A stretch of DNA of 64,000 bases from a virus: positions 1 to 64,000 of IMG/VR virus record IMGVR_UViG_3300025127_000013; one strand, given 5' to 3'. Positions 39,601 to 49,900 of this stretch are shown here, one piece after another (within the stretch, counting starts at the first letter, position 1; every line of letters begins with the position of its first letter). The translations under genes and the position numbers were made by a program. The notes below the pieces were generated by a model, which saw only the letters and a program-made list of their open reading frames with translations, did no database searches and had not been told where the DNA came from.

Positions 39601-42600
39601 TGACCGTGCTAGAGATCAATTGTTAGAGGATGCAAACGACATACAAAGAGTTATTAATGAAGGATTTGGTTCAGCACTTGAAAATGAAATGCCTCCTCTC
39701 TTTTCAGATCCGGGTTGTGAAAATGGATTACTGCCATTTGAACCTGAAGAATCAATAAAAACCGCAACAGGTGCTTTAAAAGGTGACATGGAAAGTCTAC
39801 AGATTGCTTTTACGGACGATATGCTCGGTAATGGTGGTTTGTTTGCTAGTGATGATGACTGGGGTATGATTAACATGATATTGTCAGATACATTTGCTAA
39901 TCCTTATACGGCACACCAAAGAAAAACTGCTAATAGTAGAAGGTTTGTAGATTTTTATCTTCCCGAAGAAGATGATGATGATGGCAATATTGCTAGTGAG
40001 AAAAAACAAAAAGGTGCATATCCACAATATGTTGCTGAGTGGTTAAAATATCAATTCCAAGGCTCTAACGAGGTGCTTGATTTAAAATCTTCGTTTATAG
40101 GTGGTTTTAAGGGTACAAACGATGTGCAAGAGTTGGAAGTAAATAGAATATCATTTTCCGATTTAGGATTTGAAGGCTTGTTTGATACTGATGTCAACTT
40201 AGTAGAGTTACAAGACTATGGATATAATGTAAATTATAATGTTAATTATGAAAAAGATTTAGTTGCAATAAGACGAGCCCCCCGTAAAAAAACTGCTGAT
40301 ATTACTATGAAGTTTAGAGATAATGCTAAGGGTTACAGGAGTGCTCCCAATGGTGAACCCTCGTATGGTTTTAATCTTAAAGCATATTATTCGGACATAC
40401 AAGAAGTGGATCGAGAAGACCGTCAAGGTTTCTTTAATATACCAAATGACAATATCAGAGTCGTAGTTGACGAAGCAGTGTTTGATGATGCTCAAACTAA
40501 TACATCCGATCTCGTTAAACTTAATCCAGACTTACCAGTTGTTACTGCTACTACCACCTTTGAAGCTGATGCCCTAGTTTATCAGAAGTATGAGTTTTTT
40601 GCTATCGACCCAACATTTGAAAATTTAGAAGTTGATAGAACTGAATTTTCTCAACTGTTTGACTCGTTTAGCGACTCAGTTAAAAGATATTCTCCACAAG
40701 TATATGCTCTTTCTGATATGACTGGAATAGGCCCGCAACAATGTAAGGCATTATACGATTCAAACAATACAAAACTTTTTAAAGAAATAGCAAAAGAAAT
40801 CGGTAACAATGAAGAAGCATGGCAATATGGTGCTGAATTTGATGGATTGATGGAAGAAGATTTTGATTACGGAGTCATTGTTGACGGTGAATTTGTTGAG
40901 TACAAAGATCATGAAGTTCAGGAATATGATGACGACGGAAATCGAGACGGAACACGATCAGTTAAAAATAGTGATTCGCTTCTAGGAGTATCCAGAGATG
41001 CTTATAAAAATAGGGATAATCCAGATAAAATCAGAGTCCATTACCTAAACCCTGCTCAATTTGGTAATTCGTATATGTCTCCTTCTCTTTATGTCAAGCC
41101 CCTAAAAAACAAGGGTTGGCTTGGAGCTGTTAATCTTATCTTTCCTGAGTATTCTCCATGTAAGCCAAGAGAAAATAATTTAATTTCATTTGATACAATT
41201 AAACAAAAAATTGATCAAGTATATCCAAGAATACCAGAGGACAAAAGACTTAAGAGTGATCCAGACTGTGTAACTGAAATGCCATTCAATAGAATATTGT
41301 CTAGACCCTCTCGTGCTGGCTTAGAAGCTTTGGTAACTGCCACCATTAGAATTTTCACGAGTGTAAGTTATATTAAAAGCATGCCAACTTTCTTAACATT
41401 TGCACCCAAGTTTGATCAAAATTACAGTAACATATATGCCTCATACATTATTGAACTTATTGAAGAATCATGTAAGGAAGCCGGAAGTAATTTCCTTAGT
41501 CCATTTAAGGATGATGAATTTTGGTATGCATTCTTAGAACAAGCAGTACAAGTTTACAGCAGAAGATTAGATGACGATTTAGATGATAGTATTACCCCAG
41601 AGACCGTCCCAGAACATGTAAGAGAGGCGATAGAAAAAATTAATGATATGCAAGAGAATTATAATTATCCATCCCGAGATGATTTCAAGGATGCACCCTC
41701 CGAAGAGAAAAGTCTTTTCCAATCACTTAAAAGCTTTAGAGAAGAAAAAAATCTTGAGGCTGTTCAGAGAATGGAAGAGCCTGCAAAGTTTATTCTGACA
41801 GAATTAGTAAGAGAACAACTTGAATTTGTCGGTGGTCTTTTTTCAACAAACATTAAAGAAGCTGGATTTACACCAAAAGTAATTAATAATGATTATTATC
41901 TTCTTGAAAAATTTGCTGCTGGTGCTAATGGTTTAGATTTGGCAAAAGCTATAAGCTTCGTTGATAGAGTCGATAATTCAGAATTAGAAAGTATAATAGA
42001 ATCAGAAGGCAGCGGTTATACAACTGGTGGTCTGTTCACATTACCAGATGGCACACCATATGTTGGTGACTATCATGTACATGTTGGTGCCGACGGCAAT
42101 CCAGTTTTCATGGTTGGAGAGTATCATGTTACCTCTGATCATGATGTTTTAATCCCGTATGCTAATAATCTTAAAGTTGGCTACAAAGACATCAACGGCA
42201 ATGTGCAAAATATCGGTGATATATCAAACTATAACGATGCTATCGATCCCGCTGGCAAAATGTTTTACATAAAGAAGTTTGTATCGATTAATGGTGTTCG
42301 TCAAAATGTCCAAACTGCTGAAAATACTATTAGATCAAGAGGTACGGCTAATATTTCAACCTACTATCCCGGCAGTATGCGAGTGGTTAGAGAGCCAACA
42401 AGCAGTAGAGTAGTTGGGATTGAAGGAGACTTAGGGGTACAACATGGGATAGAATTTGGAATCATTAATAATGGAAGCCAAGTAAAGATTACCGACGTAC
42501 TAATAAATGCTTTAGATTTGCCCGTAAATGAATTTGAAGGACCAAGAGCAAATAGTAAACTTCTGTTGTGTTTGGTGGATAATCTTAGAGATGATGTAAA

Positions 42601-43126
42601 ATTTAGAATGATAGTTGATTACATTTTTTCAATGAAAAAAGCACTTTCATTGAATGCCATTTACAACGATATTGGTTTGTTGCCGTCAGTTGGGGAATTC
42701 ACTGTTGAAAATAATGATTACAAGTCATCGACTCTTTCCAAAAAGCCCGGAGTGAGAGCCGATATCGGAACAGATGCGGACGGTAATAATCAGGTTGTAG
42801 TTAATGCCACTCCGGGCTGGGCCCATGAATCTGACAGGAATGGCTTCTTTGCAAGTCCTTTTTACAAAAAATGGGATGAGTGGGATCAAATCTTACTTAG
42901 AAAATCAACTAAAAGAATAAAAAAATTATTCAAACCGTATTATACAAAAAGAAAGTTTGAGGTGGAAGATGATACGGATGCCGGACCCGGCGAACAATTC
43001 TTAAGTATAACCAAATCTAGGTTTACTCCAGTGCCCGGCGGTAATAAACTTTCTTGGTTTAAAAGAAGAAAGCTTAAACCAAACCCGTTTGATAGCAATG
43101 GACAACTCTGCAAAAAACCCAATTAA
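36656..43126 (+). CDS. Giant structural protein, 2156 aa
   Basis: 2156 residues. Near the N-terminus DPNGDGLPDVCDIEV (about 30-45) looks like a thrombospondin type-3 calcium-binding repeat, and two further Cys pairs follow (VCKDCIPN, ICKYQIC). The middle is helical and acidic with a possible hydrophobic patch at about 765-800 (LKAIFAALKKLVLCIIMKVI). The end is basic (KRRKLKPNP). It lies between hub/spike and gp25-like genes, so it is probably a baseplate or tail-associated protein. I can assign no family. No frameshift seen. Confidence 0.65.
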   Translation: MAEEKPYSSSTLVPEASDPPSSGASPFLPYQDPNGDGLPDVCDIEVVPSQQVCKDCIPNPNAIVKDWRRSDQDSPFLNAKICKYQICFNTPETTTGFVNGMSEEEADRALNDLYEKYAEPALIALLEGFQKDTGAGIVSQVLPALEYTGYDLDTRPSSRLKLLYSVNFSQIFSLPDEDLSEEDDQADSEEDITVTYEASDMVTTNIRVRKGLNLYGRFYKVGRAVEGKKIRVKETNKLFDFEKYGDSALFTGKSPVGACLRDLDAWLNSRGYNITGIGNIFNGFGDDKVIKLDFIFSAKYKLKKLKVYTEGCGTNKPDATYGRKKLKGLNAKDSWKDPTAVAYFAKMKSIEQDLSARVPMPFEEFVVKHTYPEVLIDASRSGGATSERTIASCVGDALINDAKELGQDIFDDVFSLADAIAYKFHKNLCQSDPTKVDEEAILKGLNIGGPAGPTSDVYSMAKNQALKEVKSQDSAFAELCFRMISIGTSGVACGLSPLQQLDQMYAEGLDRAGICGLMDLFLEALQCLFKGLTLEEALASIVRAALNAMGVRQIGELFIGLPPEKQVELERVVNQKLESGDIFAAGSPGQSTSDILAGKQNAPDPVILKKFKNKKPWEDKGYVEREERNKRSDNYGNMVASKAPGRPADDSRERRTIGQKLESPLGDDYQTNNVILNAYIEAIMEVYQDNYLELIDFLNKFPGAKLITNVIAFMDCPTPPLFNPGFDDFFKSLQLPFCRSIAAPTFPRWENPFLYIPKLTDILKAIFAALKKLVLCIIMKVIVTILSKVCEIIGDAICKAIELAGKVTAGLLTGNTDLAGILRETICGPDASDEQINATALDLMANFGVGGAAFSDPERTTAFFGDVINNSNRQEGLQLMIDGPSDDQIRIADTLLEEEYQEFREALPNRSSIRSMFEGISNVVPERNKDEIRAALEMSADELLLPANPTICATPEDIENFEKVRCDLLAGRMSPEQCKAQSDRARDQLLEDANDIQRVINEGFGSALENEMPPLFSDPGCENGLLPFEPEESIKTATGALKGDMESLQIAFTDDMLGNGGLFASDDDWGMINMILSDTFANPYTAHQRKTANSRRFVDFYLPEEDDDDGNIASEKKQKGAYPQYVAEWLKYQFQGSNEVLDLKSSFIGGFKGTNDVQELEVNRISFSDLGFEGLFDTDVNLVELQDYGYNVNYNVNYEKDLVAIRRAPRKKTADITMKFRDNAKGYRSAPNGEPSYGFNLKAYYSDIQEVDREDRQGFFNIPNDNIRVVVDEAVFDDAQTNTSDLVKLNPDLPVVTATTTFEADALVYQKYEFFAIDPTFENLEVDRTEFSQLFDSFSDSVKRYSPQVYALSDMTGIGPQQCKALYDSNNTKLFKEIAKEIGNNEEAWQYGAEFDGLMEEDFDYGVIVDGEFVEYKDHEVQEYDDDGNRDGTRSVKNSDSLLGVSRDAYKNRDNPDKIRVHYLNPAQFGNSYMSPSLYVKPLKNKGWLGAVNLIFPEYSPCKPRENNLISFDTIKQKIDQVYPRIPEDKRLKSDPDCVTEMPFNRILSRPSRAGLEALVTATIRIFTSVSYIKSMPTFLTFAPKFDQNYSNIYASYIIELIEESCKEAGSNFLSPFKDDEFWYAFLEQAVQVYSRRLDDDLDDSITPETVPEHVREAIEKINDMQENYNYPSRDDFKDAPSEEKSLFQSLKSFREEKNLEAVQRMEEPAKFILTELVREQLEFVGGLFSTNIKEAGFTPKVINNDYYLLEKFAAGANGLDLAKAISFVDRVDNSELESIIESEGSGYTTGGLFTLPDGTPYVGDYHVHVGADGNPVFMVGEYHVTSDHDVLIPYANNLKVGYKDINGNVQNIGDISNYNDAIDPAGKMFYIKKFVSINGVRQNVQTAENTIRSRGTANISTYYPGSMRVVREPTSSRVVGIEGDLGVQHGIEFGIINNGSQVKITDVLINALDLPVNEFEGPRANSKLLLCLVDNLRDDVKFRMIVDYIFSMKKALSLNAIYNDIGLLPSVGEFTVENNDYKSSTLSKKPGVRADIGTDADGNNQVVVNATPGWAHESDRNGFFASPFYKKWDEWDQILLRKSTKRIKKLFKPYYTKRKFEVEDDTDAGPGEQFLSITKSRFTPVPGGNKLSWFKRRKLKPNPFDSNGQLCKKPN

Positions 43127-43153
43127 GTATATTTAGTACTGTAGGATAACAAT

Positions 43154-43522
43154 ATGTCTTCGTTAGCAATAAAATTACCCTTGATAAGAGACGATGCCGA
43201 CGGCTTTGAAACAGTAAAATCATTTCGTAATTTAGTAAAGCAAAATTTTAAAATGTTACTGTTGACTGATCGCGGTGAAAGAGTAATGGAACCCAACTAC
43301 GGTGTTGGATTAAAAAAATATTTATTTGAGAATTTTGATCAGTCTACTTTTTCAAGAATTGAAACAGATATACTTGAGCAAGTATCAATATACATGCCAA
43401 TAGTAGCAATACAAGAAATATCTTTTCAACCATCGGATCAATTCAGCAATAGATTGAACATTAAAATAGCATATGCCATACCTGAGATTGCTGTGAAAGA
43501 TTTGCTACAATTTACTATTTAA
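43154..43522 (+). CDS. Baseplate wedge protein, gp25-like
   Basis: 122 residues, the usual size for the gp25/W family. VKSFRNLVKQNFKMLLLTDR and GERVMEPNYGVGLKKYLFE are the conserved core (E-R-x-M-x-P-x-x-G-x-x-L), and FQPSDQFSNRLNIKIAYAI ends the domain. It is part of the baseplate wedge near the tail sheath base. A 27-bp gap precedes it. Confidence 0.88.
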   Translation: MSSLAIKLPLIRDDADGFETVKSFRNLVKQNFKMLLLTDRGERVMEPNYGVGLKKYLFENFDQSTFSRIETDILEQVSIYMPIVAIQEISFQPSDQFSNRLNIKIAYAIPEIAVKDLLQFTI

Positions 43523-43536
43523 ATTGAGGATTTAGA

Positions 43537-45333
43537 ATGCCAAAGAAACAAAAAGACCTTTTACCGATTGATTATACCCATAGAGAATTCTCAACCATCC
43601 AGCAAGACTTGATTGAAATAGCTGAAAGATTTTATCCTGATACATTTCAAGACTTTAGCGAAGGCTCTTTTGGTGCTCTTATGATTGATGCCGTTTCATA
43701 TGTTGGCGATCAACTTTCATTTTACATGGATTACAATGTTAATGAATCTTTCATGGACACTGCTTTTCAGTATTCCAATATTGTCCGACATGGCCGTGCA
43801 CTCGGATATAAGTTTGAAGGTCGTCCATCAACATATGGCACGGTTGCTTTGTACATTCTAGTCCCTGCTTCCTCAATCGGAATTGGCCCTGACAGAGATT
43901 ATTTGCCACTATTAAAAAGAGGCAGTACATTTGGAACAACAACTGGATTAAGTTTTATTCTAACTGAAAATGTAGATTTTTCTAATTCAAGAAATTTATT
44001 CGTTGTAGCTAGAAATGATGAAACCACAGGGGCCCCAACATTCTATGCAGTTAAAGCATACGGAAATGTAGTCTCTGGTCAGTTCGGTCAAGAAAGAGTA
44101 ACTATTGGAGCTTTTGAAAAATTCAAAAGAATTACACTTGAAGCTGATAATGTGTCAGAGATAATTTCTGTTTTCGATACTGAAGGTAATCAATATTATG
44201 AAGTTGATTACTTGGCTCAAGACACAATATTTAAGGAAATACAAAACCCAAACTTTAAAAATGATAATGTTCCATCGATTATTAAACCGTTCTTGGTTTC
44301 AAGAAAATTTATAACTCAGTTTAATAGAAACCAAATTACACTACAATTTGGTAGTGGAAAGTTTAACCAGTCAAATATTGTGGAAAATCCACAGAATGTG
44401 GCTGTGGATGTTTATGGTAAAAGTTATGTTACTCAAACAACATTTGATCCAAGTCGATTGTCAGAAAATGAAAGTTTCGGTATTGTTCCAGCAAACACAG
44501 AATTAATAATTACATATCGTGCTAATAATCCAACAAATTCTAATGTAGCAGCAGGCAATCTAAATGCTGTTTCCAATTCTAACTTATTTTTTAATGATGA
44601 GCAATCTCTTTCAGCAACAAAATTAAATCAAGTTATTTCATCTCTTGAAGTAGAAAATGAAGAGCCAATTAGTGGCGATATATCTTTACCAACATCAGAT
44701 GAAATAAAACAAAGAATTTACGATACTTTTCCAACTCAAAATCGAGCTGTAACTCAAGTTGATTATGAAAATATCTGTTACAGAATGCCTGTAAAGTTTG
44801 GTTCAATTAAACGAGTTTCAGTGCAGAAAGATGCTGACTCTCAAAAAAGAAATCTAAATTTATATGTTATATCTGAGGATGTAAACGGCAAACTTGTAAC
44901 AAGCAACTCGGTTATCAAAAATAACTTAAAAACTTGGATTAATCAATATAGAATGATTAATGACACTGTAGATATTTTAGATCCATTTGTATTAAATTTT
45001 GGAATTGATTTTGCTGTTCGTGCACAAGAAGCTGCTGAAAAATTTACTGTATTAGAAAGTTGCATTGCTGCCCTCAAAACTAATTTTGAAAAGACATACT
45101 TCATTGGTGAATCTTTATACATAAGTGACATATTTAATGTTTTAAAAGAAGTATCTGGTGTTCAGGATGTCTTAAAAGTGAAAATCAATATGAAAACAGG
45201 CGGAGAGTATTCAACTTCATCGATAGATGTAAACTCTAATTTATCTGGTGATGGTTCACAATTGATAGTGCCGAATAATGCCATTCTAGAATTAAAATTT
45301 CCAGAAGTTGATATTGTAGGAAAAATTAGATAA
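43537..45333 (+). CDS. Baseplate wedge protein, gp6/J-like
   Basis: 598 residues. The N-terminal IDYTHREFSTIQQDLIEIAE and DFSEGSFGALMIDAVSYVGD are typical of T4 gp6/baseplate-J proteins, as is the C-terminal QNRAVTQVDYENICYRMPVK and YFIGESLYISDIFNVLKEV. It forms the wedge ring that links baseplate arms. Follows gp25-like by 14 bp, the usual order in T4-like phages; one-base overlap with the next gene. Confidence 0.85.
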   Translation: MPKKQKDLLPIDYTHREFSTIQQDLIEIAERFYPDTFQDFSEGSFGALMIDAVSYVGDQLSFYMDYNVNESFMDTAFQYSNIVRHGRALGYKFEGRPSTYGTVALYILVPASSIGIGPDRDYLPLLKRGSTFGTTTGLSFILTENVDFSNSRNLFVVARNDETTGAPTFYAVKAYGNVVSGQFGQERVTIGAFEKFKRITLEADNVSEIISVFDTEGNQYYEVDYLAQDTIFKEIQNPNFKNDNVPSIIKPFLVSRKFITQFNRNQITLQFGSGKFNQSNIVENPQNVAVDVYGKSYVTQTTFDPSRLSENESFGIVPANTELIITYRANNPTNSNVAAGNLNAVSNSNLFFNDEQSLSATKLNQVISSLEVENEEPISGDISLPTSDEIKQRIYDTFPTQNRAVTQVDYENICYRMPVKFGSIKRVSVQKDADSQKRNLNLYVISEDVNGKLVTSNSVIKNNLKTWINQYRMINDTVDILDPFVLNFGIDFAVRAQEAAEKFTVLESCIAALKTNFEKTYFIGESLYISDIFNVLKEVSGVQDVLKVKINMKTGGEYSTSSIDVNSNLSGDGSQLIVPNNAILELKFPEVDIVGKIR

Positions 45334-46964
45334 TGCCGATTAAAAAGTATTCTGCAAATGCTGACAACACAATAGTAAATGCATTTCAACAAGATTTGCA
45401 AACAAGAGCCACCGGTGCGAATGCAGGTGCCGCTGACATTGTTGAGGTTTATTCAGTTTTTGGTCGCCAAACCAGTGGTTCTCAAGAATTATCAAGAGTA
45501 TTAATGCAGTTCCCTGTAACATCTATTAGTACAGATCGCTCAAATGGTGTCATTCCTGCTTCTGGTTCAGTTAGCTTTTATCTGAGAGTTCACAATGCAG
45601 AGACTTCTAGAACCGTACCGAGAAATATGAAAATGATGGTGCATGCTGTATCGCAGTCATGGCAAGAAGGTGTGGGTCTTGACTTAGAGGGATATAAAGA
45701 TTTAACTAATGGCAATGAAGGCTCTAACTGGATGTCAGCATCAAATTCAACTTTTTGGAAGGATGCTCACGGGATTGTGCTAGCTGGTGGTTCTTACCAT
45801 ACACAATCAGTTCCTAATGCAGATGTAAACACAGAAGTTCATATATTTGATCAAACACTGTCAACAGGTCTAGAAGACCTTGAGATTGACATTACACCAC
45901 TTGTAGAACAATGGATAGATGGCACTTACACAAATTATGGTGTAGGGCTATCTTTAACGGCAAGTCAAGAAGCATTTATCTCTGGAACACTTAACGATGT
46001 TGCTAGCAGAGTTGATAGATTACCAGATCCTGCTGATTCTTCACAAGCTGTTATATACAATCCAAGTGGTTCTACTCTGTCTTTCTATACTAAAAGAATG
46101 TTTGCTAGAGGGACAGAGTTTTTCTTTAAGAAGCCTGCAATTGAAGCAAGATGGAATAATGTAAAAAGAGATGACAGAGCTAATTTTTATTATAGCAGTT
46201 CTTTAGCTTCTGGCCCAGATAATCTTAATACACTTTATCTCTACAATTATGTGCGAGGTAGACTTGCTAATATTCCTGAAATCGGAACAACCGGCTCAAT
46301 CATGGTTAGTCTTTACTCTGGATCGGCTGATAACTCCGGTCCATCTGGTTCTAGACTAGTCCTGTTCGACGGACAGACTAGTATTACAGGTGGCTATGTA
46401 GCAACTGGTATTTACAGTTGTTCGTTGGCAATTACAGCCGCTGCAACCCCAATACAAACTCTTTACGATGTCTGGCACAGTGGCTCAATGAAAACAGAGC
46501 ATTCGCCCACCAAAGAGTTTTCAACTGGCTCTATTAGGCCGCAACTATTAACGGCTGCTGAGACTGTAGATAAAACAAAACACTTTATTAATATTACAAA
46601 CTTAGAGAACGAATATTCTAAGAATGAGACAGCTAGGTTTAACTTGTACATCAGAAATAAAAATTGGTCTCCAACTATTTATGTTAAGGCAAAGGAGAAT
46701 CCACCACATTCACCAATCATAAGTGCTTCATATCGAGTATTTAGAACTTTTGATGCACTTGAAGTTATACCCCACAATACAGGTAGTGATTTTGCTACTG
46801 GTTTATCATACGATGTATCTGGAAACTACTTTAATCTCGATATGAAATTGCTACAACCCGGATTTGAATATGGATTTAAGTTTGCTTTTTACGATCAAGA
46901 ATTTAATTCTTGGCAAGAACAAGACAAAATATTCAAATTTAGAGTGTTAAACGATGAGTACTAA
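45333..46964 (+). CDS. Baseplate/adhesin protein with DNRLRE-like beta domain
   Basis: 543 residues. SADNTIVNAFQQDLQTRATG and LMQFPVTSISTD, then LEIDITPLVEQWIDGTYTNY, resemble the DNRLRE/CBM96-like beta-sandwich domain that binds carbohydrate or mediates assembly. The remaining beta-rich C-terminal half (about 250-543) is unassigned. It lies where gp7/gp8 would be in T4-like order. Overlaps the giant gene by 11 bp. Confidence 0.6.
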   Translation: MPIKKYSANADNTIVNAFQQDLQTRATGANAGAADIVEVYSVFGRQTSGSQELSRVLMQFPVTSISTDRSNGVIPASGSVSFYLRVHNAETSRTVPRNMKMMVHAVSQSWQEGVGLDLEGYKDLTNGNEGSNWMSASNSTFWKDAHGIVLAGGSYHTQSVPNADVNTEVHIFDQTLSTGLEDLEIDITPLVEQWIDGTYTNYGVGLSLTASQEAFISGTLNDVASRVDRLPDPADSSQAVIYNPSGSTLSFYTKRMFARGTEFFFKKPAIEARWNNVKRDDRANFYYSSSLASGPDNLNTLYLYNYVRGRLANIPEIGTTGSIMVSLYSGSADNSGPSGSRLVLFDGQTSITGGYVATGIYSCSLAITAAATPIQTLYDVWHSGSMKTEHSPTKEFSTGSIRPQLLTAAETVDKTKHFINITNLENEYSKNETARFNLYIRNKNWSPTIYVKAKENPPHSPIISASYRVFRTFDALEVIPHNTGSDFATGLSYDVSGNYFNLDMKLLQPGFEYGFKFAFYDQEFNSWQEQDKIFKFRVLNDEY

Positions 46965-49900
46965 GGATTTATTCACTAGAAATTACTTAACTGATAAAAA
47001 CGAAAAAGATGCATTTTCTGAAGTTGAATCTGCTGAGAACATCAAACAAGTAAGAGAAAAACAAACCACCTTTGTACCTAATGTAGACTATACAGATCCG
47101 TTATCTTTTGCTAGATATGGTTCCGCTCGTCTCTACTATAAGAGTGCCATTGACAGAGTAGTTGATTTTTACCCCTATGATGGCTCGCAAGCTGAGTTAA
47201 ACGAGTTCTACAATAAATCACTTGACATTGAAAAGTATATTTTTAACAATCGTTACCCTAGAACAACAGGGTATGCCAACTTTTCACCCAATGGTTGGGG
47301 AACAGCTACATCTCGGCCCGGCGGTTATGGCTCCTCAAATGTAAACGAGTACATTACATTCAAAGCAGGACCAAATTCTACTAGTCAAACTGCGGCATTA
47401 AAAAGCTTAATTCCAGATTCAGAAACAAGCACATATCAATACAGCAATATTTACGATGAATCGCTGTATACCAACGAAGGTTTACCATCAGACTACGGTC
47501 AAGGAACTCGTACCTCAAATCTAAAATCAAATTTCGATACAGGTGTAACAATTGAGTTCTGGGCTAAGACTGGTTCACTTGACACATCACTCACAGAAAA
47601 GCAAGTAATTGTTGATATATGGAATAATGAACTTAGTTCAAGTGCTCATTACGGTAGAATTACTGTTGAGCTTGACGGAACTACCGGTGGCTCAACTCCA
47701 TGGTTAGTCACCGTTGAATCCGGCTCGACTAGTGTGTTTCAACAATCAGTCGGTACAGATTTATCAATTCATACTTTAAGTGATTGGAAACACTATAGTT
47801 TTGTTTTACAAAACAGTGGTTCTGATTTTCACATTAAGTTGTATGTAGATGGCCAACATAACGATACGGAAGTTGTTTCTTCCAAGGCAGTGTCAGAAAT
47901 TAATCCTGAAAATCTTATGGGACGAATTGGTGCTCTTCAGACTGCTCCCAAGGGATTGGAAGATGTATCAAAAATTTCTAACTATAGCGGTGCAGGAAAA
48001 CTTAGTGGATCAATTGACGAATTTAGATTTTGGAAAGTTGCAAGAAATCCAAAGCAAGTAGGACAAAATTGGTTTACACAAATTAGAGGTGGTGTCAATA
48101 CAGACATATCTAATACAACACTTGGTATGTACTATAAGTTCAACGAAGGTATTACAAATTCCTCATCGTTAGATAGTGTTGTATTAGATTACGGTGGTCG
48201 TGTGTGCAATGGTACATGGACTGGATATGCCGCAGCATCTAGAAACACTGGCTCAGCCATTGTGTCTGCTTCGGCAGCAGGTAGCGAGTATCTTGACCCG
48301 ATTATTTACTCAGTGCACCCAGATGTGGTTTCTCTTAAAAGGGAGTTAGAGGACTTAGGCACTTTCCACGATTCGCAAAATAACAGCATGTTCTTAAAGA
48401 GTGTGCCGGCATGGATTCTTGAAGAAGCAGAAGATCTCGGAAACAGCGATCTTGAAAAGCTCACACACATAATGGGTGCTTATTTTGATAAACTTTATTT
48501 ACAAATTCAAGCTATACCAAAGTTAAGGCAACAGAATTATGTTAGTTCATCTGATCAGCCTCTGCCATTCTCACAAAACTTGCCCCAATCTTTAGGACTT
48601 AACACACCAGAAATATTTATTGATTCAACTGTGCTTGAAAAATTTGCAAATAGAAGTGATACAAAACTATTTCAAGAAGATTTACAAGAAACTAAAAATT
48701 TAATTTATCAAAACATTTACAATAACTTAGCTGACATTTATAAAGCCAAGGGAACAGAGAAAGCAATCAGGAATGTTCTTAGATGTTTTAATATTGATGA
48801 CAACTTAATATACTTAAGAGCATATTCAAATAATCAATTGTTTGAATTGAAAAACAATCTTAAACAAACACAGAAGAAAACCAGACTTCTTAATTTAAAT
48901 AAGCAAACATCCACTACAGCAGTTGTATATCAGGCTGCTGATCCAAGTGTGACTGATGCACGAGGTTTTATATCAGGCTCAGAGGGTCTTGCTTACGAAG
49001 ACAACTACGGTTTCACTGCTGAAGTTGGTGTAAAATTTCCTAAGTTTTTCCGTTCTCTAGATAAAATTGATAGAGAATTTATAAACACTGTGTCCATTTT
49101 CGGTATGCACTCTGCAAGTGTTGATAATCCATCTGAGACAACCATATTCTCATCTGACACCGCCAACTTTCAAGTTCAAGCTGTAAGAGATAAAGTATAT
49201 TCTAAGAATGTATTCTTTAGACTTTCATCATCTGTAACTCCTTTCCCGGCACCGTTACTCACTAGTAGTTTATATTATAATGTTTATGACGATGAAAACT
49301 GGAATCTCTCGGTTGGCTTAAGGCCCTCTAAATATCCGTTTGTTAACATTTCGTCAGGTTCAGAAGACTTTACCTATGATTTTGTTTTTCGAGGCTACAA
49401 CAACAAATTAGGCACTGTTAACAATAGCTTTGAGCTTACCGCATCTGTTAGTAAGGAAGTTGGACAGAACTTCTTAAGAGCAGCGAAAAGATTGTATGTT
49501 GGAGCTACGAACGAAAACATAACAGGTTCGACTAACACCGTACAATCAGATGTCCAATATACGGATGCCAGATATTGGACAAAGTATATTGATTCGTATA
49601 CTCTCAAACAACATTCAGTTGATAGAGAAAACTTTGGTTTATCCGGCTCTTACAGGAGTATTGACCCTGTAACAACACCCATAGATAATCAAAACAGTTA
49701 TAATTTTAACTCATTGGCACTTGATTGGTTCTTTGAGACTGTGACCGGTTCCGATGCAGCAGGACAATTTTATGTTACTGATTTAAGTTCCGGTTCGGCA
49801 CTCTTAAGGAATAACTTTGGTTGGGCTGGTCAAATTGGTGGTCATCCACATACCGGCCGCGGCCGAGGATTCCAAGCAAATGATGATCAGGTTGCAGTCA

